The position numbers and the translations under genes were made by a program. Of a DNA stretch of 6,634 bases, positions 1 through 5,759 are shown piece after piece (position 1 is the first letter of the stretch; every line of letters begins with the position of its first letter). The notes under the pieces are model-generated. The model was given only the letters and a program-made list of their open reading frames with translations. It ran no database searches and was not told the DNA's origin. Source of the stretch: Candidatus Neoanaerotignum tabaqchaliae (GTDB taxonomy: Bacteria > Bacillota > Clostridia > Lachnospirales > Anaerotignaceae). The DNA is taken from NCBI GenBank assembly GCA_904420235.1, contig CAJFUS010000202.1, positions 1-6,634 of the forward strand, in the 5' to 3' direction.

Positions 1-138
1 GCCATTATAGCCAATATAGCTTCATTTTTAGGCGGATACGAAATATTCTCAAAGCTTGTGCCTTTGGGATTTTTAGCGGGAATATTGCTTGGCGTTATTG
101 GCAGTATAACATCCATAAGAAAGCACCTTAATGTTTAA
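1..138 (+). CDS. ftsX: C-terminal end of a probable FtsX cell-division ABC-transporter-like permease (5' end outside window)
   Basis: The frame is open from the first base and gives 45 residues before TAA. Residues 1-10 and about 20-36 are hydrophobic. The last stretch (FLAGILLGVIGSITSIR, then KHLNV) is a membrane helix followed by a short basic tail. A final helix rich in Gly, Leu and Ile with a 'GS..S.R+.L.V' ending is typical of FtsX C-termini in Firmicutes. FtsX pairs with the ATPase FtsE and passes ATP-driven signals across the membrane to peptidoglycan hydrolases during division or elongation. The neighbouring S41 protease fits: in Clostridia ftsE-ftsX is often followed by such a protease. 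Only the tail is visible, so the assignment rests on the ending plus context. Another polytopic permease is possible. Confidence 0.7.
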   Translation, partial: AIIANIASFLGGYEIFSKLVPLGFLAGILLGVIGSITSIRKHLNV

Positions 139-206
139 TAAAACGGTTTTTACTTTGATGTAATAAAAGCGATTATGTTGAAATAAAATCTATATATCAA
201 TAAGTT

Positions 207-212
207 AAGGAG
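207..212 (+). promoter_or_regulatory. Ribosome binding site of the S41 protease gene
   Basis: AAGGAG lies 8 bases before the ATG at 221 and supports that start. The 82-base gap after ftsX shows no terminator hairpin and no convincing promoter. TAAAAT at 184-189 lacks a good -35 box, so read-through from ftsX is plausible. Confidence 0.8.
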
Positions 213-220
213 CTTCCCAA

Positions 221-1387
221 ATGAACAAGAAAAATTTTATATGCGGCGTAGCCGTTGGGGCTTTATCGGTTTCAATAATATTTGGCGCGTTTAACATATA
301 TATGCTTAAGGCCAGCGGATTTACTAAAGAGGACAAAATAGCTTACATATCCCAGCTTTTAAGTGAGTATTATGTTGACGACATTGATAATGAGAAACTG
401 TTTGAGAGCGCTTACGCCGGACTTGTTGCGGGAGTTGGGGACCCGTACACAACATATATGTCTAAAGATGAGTTTGAGGACTTTATGAGCAGCTCTAATG
501 GGGAATTTGGCGGCATAGGCGTTGGTGTTTTGTTTAACGACAAAAATAAAACCGTATATGTTTCGTATGTTACAGAAGGAAGTCCAGCTGAAAGCGCAGG
601 TATCAGGCCGGGAGATAAAATTGTGGAAATTAACGGCGAAAGCGTTTCTGACATGGACAGCGACACTGTTGCCAACAAAATACGCGGACCGCAGGGAACA
701 AGCGTTGATATTTTGGTTTATAGGCAAAGCGACAATGAAAATCACAGCTTTACAATAAAAAGAGACATTATAGATATACAAAGCGTAAAAGGCGAGATTA
801 TAAACGGAGATATTGGGTATATCTATATAAGTGGTTTTAAAAACAATACATACGACCAGTTTATGAACGCTTACAACAATCTTAGCGAACAGGGCATAAG
901 AGGTCTTATAATAGATGTAAGAGATAATCCAGGAGGACTTTTAACTTCGGTTGAGAAAATAGCTGACGAGATTATTCCGGAAGGCAATGTTGTTTACACC
1001 ATTGATAAAGAAGGCAACCGAAAGGATTTTAACGCCGACCCTAATTATATTGATATACCTATGGTTATGCTTGTTAACGGAAACAGCGCCAGTGCGTCGG
1101 AAATATTGGCCGGAGCTTTTCAGGATAGAGGCAGAGGCAAGCTTGTGGGAACTCAAACATTTGGCAAGGGCCTTGTGCAGAACTTATACAAAATACCGGA
1201 CGGTTCCGCGGTTAAGATAACAATAGAGAAGTATTATACGCCAAAAGGCGTATGTATACAGGGTATTGGAATAACTCCTGACTATATAGTTGAAAACGAA
1301 AGCGATTTAGCCAGTGTTCAGCTTATACCTCATAGTGAGGACACTCAGCTTATAGAGGCTGTAAGAGTGCTTGAAAGCGAAATATAA
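221..1387 (+). CDS. S41-family carboxyl-terminal processing protease (CtpA/CtpB type), membrane anchored, with PDZ domain
   Basis: This is a serine protease that cuts near protein C-termini on the outer face of the membrane. Residues 7-29 form one hydrophobic segment, a signal anchor. Residues 38-95 are the helical N-terminal region of the family, including GVGDPYTTYM. A PDZ domain follows at about 96-185, with FGGIGVGV and a SPAESAGIRPGDKI carboxylate-binding region. The S41 core follows, with GLIIDVRDNPGG (228-239). The Ser-Lys catalytic pair is visible: Ser291 in NSASASEI, Lys316 in TFGKG, and Gln320, with spacings of 25 and 4 as in E. coli Prc and Bacillus CtpB. At 388 aa it is slightly shorter than many CtpB proteins and complete. 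It ends in tandem stops (TAA TGA). The context after ftsX suggests cell-wall or division-linked proteolysis. In spore formers a relative, CtpB, acts in sigma-K activation. The sequence alone does not separate these roles. Confidence 0.95.
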   Translation: MNKKNFICGVAVGALSVSIIFGAFNIYMLKASGFTKEDKIAYISQLLSEYYVDDIDNEKLFESAYAGLVAGVGDPYTTYMSKDEFEDFMSSSNGEFGGIGVGVLFNDKNKTVYVSYVTEGSPAESAGIRPGDKIVEINGESVSDMDSDTVANKIRGPQGTSVDILVYRQSDNENHSFTIKRDIIDIQSVKGEIINGDIGYIYISGFKNNTYDQFMNAYNNLSEQGIRGLIIDVRDNPGGLLTSVEKIADEIIPEGNVVYTIDKEGNRKDFNADPNYIDIPMVMLVNGNSASASEILAGAFQDRGRGKLVGTQTFGKGLVQNLYKIPDGSAVKITIEKYYTPKGVCIQGIGITPDYIVENESDLASVQLIPHSEDTQLIEAVRVLESEI

Positions 1388-1408
1388 TGAATTTAGAATA
1401 AATTAATA

Positions 1409-1436
1409 TTTAAAACAGCTTTTTATGATGTATAAT
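1409..1436 (+). promoter_or_regulatory. Candidate sigma-A promoter for the YdcF-like gene, overlapping the terminator
   Basis: TTTAAA (1409-1414, 4 of 6 to TTGACA) and TATAAT (1431-1436, perfect) are 16 bases apart. Transcription would start near 1443, about 60 bases before the ATG at 1506. In such AT-rich DNA a TATAAT can arise by chance, so this is weak. It is the best candidate found between the terminator and the next gene. Confidence 0.3.
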
Positions 1437-1468
1437 TATTTATATCATAAAGGCTGTTTTTTATTTTT
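1412..1468 (+). terminator. Rho-independent terminator after the S41 protease gene
   Basis: The arm AAAACAGC (1412-1419) pairs perfectly with GCTGTTTT (1453-1460). After one bulged T (1420), 1421-1429 pairs with 1444-1452 with a single G-U wobble. The loop is AT-rich and a T-rich tract runs to 1468. This separates ftsX/S41 from the next gene. The loop also contains a perfect TATAAT. Confidence 0.85.
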
Positions 1469-1496
1469 TAATGATTTGCATTTTGATATGTGGCTT

Positions 1497-1501
1497 GGAG
1501 G
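1497..1501 (+). promoter_or_regulatory. Ribosome binding site that fixes the YdcF-like start at 1506
   Basis: GGAGG lies 4 bases before the ATG at 1506. The frame is open further upstream to an ATG at 1425, but that ATG lies inside the terminator stem and has no ribosome binding site. The later start also puts a normal basic N-terminus directly before the membrane segment. Confidence 0.75.
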
Positions 1502-1505
1502 TTAT

Positions 1506-2198
1506 ATGCTGAGAGTAAAAATTTTGAGAAAAATAGTTGTGTGTGCCGCCGCCATTGGTATATTTTTTGTAGGCGGTGTTTTAACCGTAAATTTTTATGT
1601 TAAAAAAACGTCGTCGAATAGGATAATAAAATCCGACAAGGCTCTTGATATAGATGATTTTGACTGCATACTTGTGCTTGGAGCCGGCATAAGAAAGGAC
1701 AATAGTCCAAGCTCAATGCTTAATGACAGGCTTGTTACAGGAATTGAGCTTTATAAAACAGGAGCTGCGCCCAAAATACTTATGAGCGGAGACCATGGCA
1801 GAAGCGATTATGACGAAGTTAACGTAATGAAAAAATTCGCTGTTGAAAACGGAGTGCCATCTGAGAACGTGTTTATGGACCACGCCGGATTTTCAACATA
1901 TGAAAGTATTTATAGGGCTAAAGAAATATTTAAAGTTAAAAAAATGCTTATAGTAACTCAGGAATATCATTTATACAGAGCGCTTTTTATAGCTGAAAAG
2001 CTTGGTATAGAGTCCTATGGTGTTAATTGCTCATCAAGAAAGTATGGCGGCGATACATACAGAAATTTAAGAGAAATTTTGGCAAGAAACAAAGACTTTT
2101 TTGTATCGCTTATAAAGCCTGAGCCGGAGTATCTTGGAGATATAATACCTATAAGCGGAGACGGAAACGCTACAAATGACTCGGAGAGCATAGTTTAA
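1506..2198 (+). CDS. YdcF/SanA/ElyC-family (DUF218) membrane-anchored protein
   Basis: The product is 230 aa. The N-terminus is basic (MLRVKILRK) and is followed by one membrane helix at about 9-30, so the domain is probably extracytoplasmic. The DUF218 fold shows as DCILVLGAGI (53-62), SSMLNDRLVTGIELY (69-83), APKILMSGDHG (88-98), YDEV (102-105), DHAGFSTYES (125-134) and TQEYHLYRALFIA (151-163). This matches the SanA-like branch, often labelled 'vancomycin high temperature exclusion protein'. E. coli members SanA and ElyC affect envelope integrity and peptidoglycan synthesis, and the biochemical activity of the family is not settled. The conserved Asp, His and Gly residues suggest a ligand or nucleotide pocket (inference). 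After the core, a tail (IPISGDGNATNDSESIV) is polar and probably flexible. The gene follows a terminator, so it probably starts its own transcript. Confidence 0.88.
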   Translation: MLRVKILRKIVVCAAAIGIFFVGGVLTVNFYVKKTSSNRIIKSDKALDIDDFDCILVLGAGIRKDNSPSSMLNDRLVTGIELYKTGAAPKILMSGDHGRSDYDEVNVMKKFAVENGVPSENVFMDHAGFSTYESIYRAKEIFKVKKMLIVTQEYHLYRALFIAEKLGIESYGVNCSSRKYGGDTYRNLREILARNKDFFVSLIKPEPEYLGDIIPISGDGNATNDSESIV

Positions 2199-2234
2199 TT
2201 TATTTTTGTAGACGGTAAGTAAAAAATTTGTTAT

Positions 2235-2240
2235 TATAAT
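2235..2240 (+). promoter_or_regulatory. Possible -10 box upstream of the M50-scpAB-uxaA-like gene cluster
   Basis: A perfect TATAAT lies 44 bases before the ATG at 2284. No good -35 box sits 16-18 bases upstream. No terminator is visible in the 85-base gap after the YdcF-like gene, so the cluster may instead be read from upstream. Confidence 0.25.
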
Positions 2241-2267
2241 AATCAGCATTGTTAAAAAATAAATTTT

Positions 2268-2274
2268 GGAGAGG
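2268..2274 (+). promoter_or_regulatory. Ribosome binding site of the M50-like gene
   Basis: GGAGAGG lies 9 bases before the ATG at 2284. It decides against an in-frame TTG at 2266, which overlaps the ribosome binding site itself. Confidence 0.8.
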
Positions 2275-2283
2275 ATATTTTTA

Positions 2284-2874
2284 ATGAATACGTTGCTTGC
2301 TCTTGTTATACAGATACCCTGTGTTATTTTTGCCACAACTTTGCATGAGTTCTCAAGGGCTGTTGTGTCTACCGTTCTTGGAGATAAAAAACCGAAAAAC
2401 GACGGACGTCTTACAATAAATCCGGCAAAGCACTTTGAGCCTGTGGGCTTTATACTTGCTTGGATTACCGGCTTTGGCTGGGGGAAGCCCGTTGAAACAA
2501 GCTCTATTTTTTATAAGAACAGAAAAAGAGACACTCTTATAGCGGCAATAGCGCCTTCGGTTATAAATATTTTGGCTGCGGTTGTCTTTTCTTTGATTTA
2601 TAAATTTGTGCCGCAAAACATAATTGTATATACTTTTATTGTTAATTTAATAAGATACAATGTATCTCTTGCTGTATACAATATAGTGCCGTTTACGCCA
2701 ATGGACGGTTTAAAGGTGCTTTCGGCTGTTATGCCGGCCAACACATATTTTAAATATATACAGTATGAGAAGATAATACAAATGGTTTTTCTTCTTCTTT
2801 TGTTTATGGGATACACCGATATTATTTTCAGTCCTATAATAACCCTTTTTACGGCTTTAATAATGTATTTATAA
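2284..2874 (+). CDS. M50 (site-2 protease) family membrane protein with a degenerate zinc motif, possibly a pseudo-protease
   Basis: The product is 196 aa and mostly hydrophobic, with membrane segments at about 3-20, 52-66, 84-108, 114-136 and 163-188. It follows the short bacterial S2P pattern: the zinc-motif region at 20-25, LGDKKPKNDGRLTINPAKH (32-50), GFGWGKPV (63-70), AIAPSVIN (88-95) and NIVPFTPMDG (133-142). The usual HExxH is HEFSR here: His21 and Glu22 are kept, but the second zinc-binding His is Arg25 (AGG). The third ligand, Asp141, is present. The usual AGP..N loop reads IAP..N. Active relatives cut substrates within the membrane. This one may be inactive, act as a binding protein, or use another ligand. 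The gene ends 9 bases before scpA, whose ribosome binding site overlaps this stop codon, so the two are probably translationally coupled. M50-like genes beside scpAB recur in Clostridia as I recall. Confidence 0.85.
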   Translation: MNTLLALVIQIPCVIFATTLHEFSRAVVSTVLGDKKPKNDGRLTINPAKHFEPVGFILAWITGFGWGKPVETSSIFYKNRKRDTLIAAIAPSVINILAAVVFSLIYKFVPQNIIVYTFIVNLIRYNVSLAVYNIVPFTPMDGLKVLSAVMPANTYFKYIQYEKIIQMVFLLLLFMGYTDIIFSPIITLFTALIMYL

Positions 2875-2883
2875 GGTGTTGTT

Positions 2884-3645
2884 ATGGAGCAGGTTACTTT
2901 AAAGCTTGATAATTTTGAAGGCCCCTTAAGCCTTCTTTATCATCTTATAGAAAAAAATAAGGTTGATATATACGATATACCGATTTTTGAGATAACTAAA
3001 CAGTATATGGACGTTATTTACGGCTCCGACATAAAAGATATGGAATTTATAAGCGGTTTTATTGTTATGGCCTCAACTCTTATGGAGATAAAGTCAAAAA
3101 TGCTTCTTCCAAGACAGAAAAACGACGAGGGTGAGGAAATAGACCCTCGAGAGGAGCTTGTTAACCGTCTTGTGGAATATAAAAAATATCGCGAGGCCGC
3201 TGAAAAGCTTAGGGAAAAAGAAAATTTATATGCTGTCAGGCTTTTTAAAGAGCCTGACCCTGTGCTTAGTATAATTAAAAGCGACTACAAATCTTCTGTT
3301 GAGGGCTTTATGGACGGAGTTACATTTGACGACATTATTAATGCCTTTAAGCGTGTTATGGCAGTTAAGGAAATGCGCACCGACAACATAAAAAGCGGTT
3401 TTAAATCTGTAAGCCATGACGAGTTTACCATTGAGGAAAAAATGAAATATCTTAAAGAGCTTATATATCTTACGCCGAAGCTTAAATTTGCCGATGTGTT
3501 TTCCAAAAGCTCTACAAGGTCTGAAATAGCGGTAACGTTTTTGGCACTTTTAGAGCTTATAAAAACGGGAGCCGTGTTTATATCACAGGATTATAATTTT
3601 GGCGACATAACTATTTCCAAAGGCAGGGAAGTGCTTAGCATATGA
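2884..3645 (+). CDS. scpA: Segregation and condensation protein A (ScpA, kleisin subunit of Smc-ScpAB)
   Basis: ScpA is the kleisin that bridges the Smc dimer and binds an ScpB dimer, forming the bacterial condensin that organises and separates new chromosomes. The 253 aa length is normal for the family. The N-terminal Smc-neck-binding domain begins with LKLDNFEGPLSLLYHLIEKN (6-25); the more usual wording is FEGPLDLLLHLI. It continues through VDIYDIPIFEIT and the hallmark helix MASTLMEIKSKMLLP (62-76). An acidic, variable linker follows (about 80-130), where ScpB binds. The C-terminal winged helix includes SEIAVTFLALLELIKTGAVF (213-232) and ends with QDYNFGDI. The ribosome binding site AAGGTG (2873-2878) overlaps the stop of the preceding gene. 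Its own TGA overlaps the scpB start (ATGA), giving coupled synthesis suited to a fixed subunit ratio. Confidence 0.96.
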   Translation: MEQVTLKLDNFEGPLSLLYHLIEKNKVDIYDIPIFEITKQYMDVIYGSDIKDMEFISGFIVMASTLMEIKSKMLLPRQKNDEGEEIDPREELVNRLVEYKKYREAAEKLREKENLYAVRLFKEPDPVLSIIKSDYKSSVEGFMDGVTFDDIINAFKRVMAVKEMRTDNIKSGFKSVSHDEFTIEEKMKYLKELIYLTPKLKFADVFSKSSTRSEIAVTFLALLELIKTGAVFISQDYNFGDITISKGREVLSI

Positions 3646-4178
3646 AAATGGATGAAATGGAGTCGGTTATAGAGGCAATACTTTTTGTTTCCGGCAAAGA
3701 GGTAAGTCTTTCCGTTATAGCCGATACCCTTGAAATGGACAAGGCCACAACAAGGGCTGTTATAAAATCGCTGGCGGAAAAATATGAAAGCCGAAAAAGC
3801 GGAATAAGAATAATTGAACTTGATGGAAGTTATCAGATGTGCTCGGCACCGGAATGCTTCCCTTACATAAAAAATATATGCGGAGCACATAAACAGCAGG
3901 CTATGACACAATCGGTGCTTGAAACATTATCCATAATAGCTTATAAACAGCCTGTTACAAAAGCGCAAATTGAGGAAATAAGAGGCGTAAGCGCCGACCA
4001 TGCTGTAAATAAGCTTATGGAAAAAGGTCTTATAGCCGAAACAGGCAGGCTCGATGCTCCGGGAAAGCCTATATTGTTTGGAACAACAAAAGAGTTTCTT
4101 AGGCATTTTGGCCTTTCTTCAGCGGAAGAACTGCCGGAATTGGAAAGCGGCTTAGAACACAATGAGGAAAAGGCCTAA
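3642..4178 (+). CDS. scpB: Segregation and condensation protein B (ScpB)
   Basis: ScpB is the dimeric kite protein that binds the middle of ScpA in the Smc-ScpAB condensin. The product is 178 aa, close to the usual length. The first winged helix spans about 7-80 (ESVIEAILFVSGKEVS, then IRIIELDGSYQM). The second spans about 88-157 and holds the strongest signature, VLETLSIIAYKQPVTKAQIE (92-111), followed by IRGV, then LIAETGRLDAPGKPILFGTT (130-149) and EFLRHFGL. A short acidic tail follows. The start at 3642 overlaps the scpA stop by 4 bases. AGGGAA at 3625-3630 is a modest ribosome binding site. Starting instead at ATG 3648 would remove only two residues but lengthen the spacing to 17 bases, so 3642 is preferred. 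Confidence 0.96.
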   Translation: MKMDEMESVIEAILFVSGKEVSLSVIADTLEMDKATTRAVIKSLAEKYESRKSGIRIIELDGSYQMCSAPECFPYIKNICGAHKQQAMTQSVLETLSIIAYKQPVTKAQIEEIRGVSADHAVNKLMEKGLIAETGRLDAPGKPILFGTTKEFLRHFGLSSAEELPELESGLEHNEEKA

Positions 4179-4200
4179 TTCATAAATTTTAATAATTTAA

Positions 4201-4207
4201 GGGGGAG
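4201..4207 (+). promoter_or_regulatory. Ribosome binding site of the SAF-domain gene
   Basis: GGGGGAG lies 5 bases before the ATG at 4213. The 34-base gap after scpB has no hairpin and is too short for a clear promoter, so the gene is probably co-transcribed with scpAB. Confidence 0.75.
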
Positions 4208-4212
4208 AGATT

Positions 4213-4488
4213 ATGTACTGTACTTGTGTGGTAATAAATAAAAAGGACACTGTTGCCACAGTTACGTCCGCGGCAAAAAAAGGCGACGAGATTAAATTCG
4301 CCATTGACGGAGAGCCTAAAAGTGTAATCGCCGTTAGTGATATACCGGTTTACCATAAGGTAGCCCTTACGGATATTAAAAAAGGCGATATTGTTATAAA
4401 ATACGGCTGTAAAATAGGATATGCTCTGGAGGATATAAAAGCCGGAGAGCATGTTCATACATGGAACCTTGACAGCAAAATGAAATAA
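4213..4488 (+). CDS. SAF-domain small subunit of a UxaA-type sugar-acid dehydratase
   Basis: The product is 91 aa, soluble, with no signal peptide. The SAF domain pattern is clear: VYHKVALTDIKKGDIVIKYG (46-65), then IGYALEDIKAGEHVHTWNL (68-86). In altronate dehydratase (UxaA) and galactarate dehydratase (GarD) this module is fused to the front of the catalytic chain. In other members, such as the sulfolactate sulfo-lyase SuyAB, it is a separate small subunit. Here it is separate, and the catalytic chain starts only 21 bases after its stop, so the two probably form one enzyme. The HVHTW segment near the C-terminus is at the usual conserved position and probably contributes to the active site (inference). 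The substrate cannot be read from the sequence; altronate-like sugar acids are one option. Confidence 0.85.
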   Translation: MYCTCVVINKKDTVATVTSAAKKGDEIKFAIDGEPKSVIAVSDIPVYHKVALTDIKKGDIVIKYGCKIGYALEDIKAGEHVHTWNLDSKMK

Positions 4489-4509
4489 TTAAAATTCTGG
4501 AGGTGCGTT

Positions 4510-5670
4510 ATGGAATTTAAAGGATATAGAAGGCCGGATGGCAGAGTTGGAATAAGAAATCATGTGCTTATACTTCCATGTTCCCTCTGCGCCAGCGAAA
4601 CCGCAAGATTTATAGCAAGTCAGGTGCCGGGCTCCGTCTACATACCAAATCAGGGCGGATGCGCTCTTTCGAAGGCTGATTTGGATATTACTATAAGGGT
4701 GCTTTCGGGCTTTGCGGCAAATCCCAACGTATACGGTACGGTTGTTGTTGCCAATACATGCGAGAATGTTCAACCGGATTTGCTTATTGAGGAGATAAAA
4801 AAGAAAACAAACAAGCCTGTTGAAAAAGTTGTTATAAGAGATATCGGCGGAACAATAAAGGCGGCTGAGGCCGGAGTTAGGTACGCGTCACAGATGAGCC
4901 GAGAGGCATCTAAGCTTGAGAAAGAGAGTTTTGATATATCAGAACTTATTTTGGCTACTGAGTGCGGCGGCAGTGACCCAACAAGCGGCCTTGCGGCAAA
5001 TCCGACTCTTGGTGTTGTAAGTGATAAAATTGTGGAGCTTGGCGGAACTTCTATACTTTCTGAAACATCGGAGCTTGTTGGAACAGAGGAAATATTGGCT
5101 CCGCGCTGTATAAACGAAGAAGTGGCCGAAAAACTGCTTAAGATAATTAAAGACAACGAGGAATACTTTGAGAAAGCCGGCGAGAGCCTTAGGGACGGAA
5201 ACCCTTCCGCGGGAAATAAGGAAGGCGGCCTTACAACACTTGAGGAAAAATCACTTGGCTGTATACACAAGGCAGGATACGCGCCAATAAACGAGGTTTA
5301 TGAGTATGGAGCCATGGTAGATAAAAAAGGCCTTGTTGTTATGGATACTCCCGGACAGGACATAGCCTCAATAGCAGCTATGGTTGCCGGAGGCGCACAG
5401 GTGGTTATATTCACAACAGGCAGGGGAACACCTACGGGAAACGGAATAGTTCCGGTTATAAAAATAACGGGTAACTCCGAAACGGCTAAGCTTATGGAAG
5501 ACAACATAGATTTCGACGCCAGCAGCATTATATCGGGCCAAAGCACAATAGAGGAAAATGGAGAAAAGCTGTTTGAGCTGCTTATGGAAGTAGTTAACGG
5601 ACAACAAAGTAAGGCCGAATCTCTTGGATTTAATGATATGTCTCTTGCAAGAAAGTGCAATTTCTGTTAA
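4510..5670 (+). CDS. UxaA-family hydro-lyase, large (catalytic) subunit
   Basis: The product is 386 aa, the normal size for a stand-alone large chain of the altronate/galactarate dehydratase family. These cytosolic metal-dependent lyases typically remove water from hydroxy acids; SuyB-type members remove sulfite. Family motifs are GYRRPDGRVGIRNHV (5-19), NPNVYGTVVV (71-80), TECGGSDPTSGLAANPTLG (150-168), GNKEGGLTTLEEKSLG (235-250), MDTPGQD (278-284) and FTTGRGTPTGNGIVPVIKIT (301-320). Some positions differ from E. coli UxaA as I recall it: NQGGC (47-51) where an HGxGC-like motif is expected, and NTCEN (82-86) where GLGCE is expected. The C-terminus is RKCNFC rather than the usual WRIGP-like ending. 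Cysteines at 24, 27, 51, 84, 152, 200, 251, 383 and 386 may include metal ligands. TGGAGGTG (4498-4505) is the ribosome binding site. A terminator follows. The family call is firm; the substrate is unknown, since no sugar-acid transporter, isomerase or kinase is in view. Confidence 0.9.
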   Translation: MEFKGYRRPDGRVGIRNHVLILPCSLCASETARFIASQVPGSVYIPNQGGCALSKADLDITIRVLSGFAANPNVYGTVVVANTCENVQPDLLIEEIKKKTNKPVEKVVIRDIGGTIKAAEAGVRYASQMSREASKLEKESFDISELILATECGGSDPTSGLAANPTLGVVSDKIVELGGTSILSETSELVGTEEILAPRCINEEVAEKLLKIIKDNEEYFEKAGESLRDGNPSAGNKEGGLTTLEEKSLGCIHKAGYAPINEVYEYGAMVDKKGLVVMDTPGQDIASIAAMVAGGAQVVIFTTGRGTPTGNGIVPVIKITGNSETAKLMEDNIDFDASSIISGQSTIEENGEKLFELLMEVVNGQQSKAESLGFNDMSLARKCNFC

Positions 5671-5693
5671 TATAATAAGAGTTATGTTATGAC

Positions 5694-5726
5694 GGCGGGG
5701 TACAAAGGGTGTATTCCGCCTTTTTT
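5694..5726 (+). terminator. Rho-independent terminator of the scpAB-uxaA-like cluster
   Basis: A 10-base-pair stem, GGCGGGGTAC (5694-5703) with GTATTCCGCC (5711-5720), includes two G-U pairs and a 7-base loop. Six Ts follow at once (5721-5726). It lies 23 bases after the large-subunit stop and 33 bases before the next start. Confidence 0.92.
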
Positions 5727-5745
5727 ATTGCCTATTACACATAAT

Positions 5746-5750
5746 GGAGG
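5746..5750 (+). promoter_or_regulatory. Ribosome binding site of the small alarmone synthetase
   Basis: GGAGG lies 9 bases before the ATG at 5760. No clear promoter fits between the terminator and this site. A TATAAT at 5671-5676 has only a TTGCAA 20 bases upstream, which is too far. Confidence 0.8.
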
Positions 5751-5759
5751 TTAAATTTT

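Noticed and set aside
1425..1505. Upstream in-frame extension of the YdcF-like gene from the ATG at 1425
   Set aside because: The ATG is inside the terminator stem, has no ribosome binding site, and the added 27 residues look like translated hairpin. GGAGG before ATG 1506 is better.
2197..2265. Perfect 11-base inverted repeat AATTTATTTTT / AAAAATAAATT flanking the gap before the M50-like gene
   Set aside because: It is made only of A and T, the arms are 47 bases apart, and no U-tract follows. Chance is likely in AT-rich intergenic DNA.
2266..2283. TTG start at 2266 for the M50-like gene
   Set aside because: It overlaps the GGAGAGG ribosome binding site, which is well placed for the ATG at 2284.
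4770..5270. Antisense open frame of 166 codons opposite the UxaA-like large subunit
   Set aside because: It lies wholly opposite a gene with clear family motifs. Its product is low-complexity (Ser/Pro/Ile rich), as expected from the complement of a real coding strand, and there is no sensible ribosome binding site.
5298..5660. Antisense open frame of 120 codons opposite the end of the same gene
   Set aside because: Shadow of the sense gene. No recognisable domain, and no promoter or ribosome binding site seen.
5740..5746. CATAATG resembling a sporulation sigma-factor -10 box before the alarmone synthetase
   Set aside because: It touches the GGAGG ribosome binding site, so transcription would begin at or after that site. 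No matching -35 element was identified.
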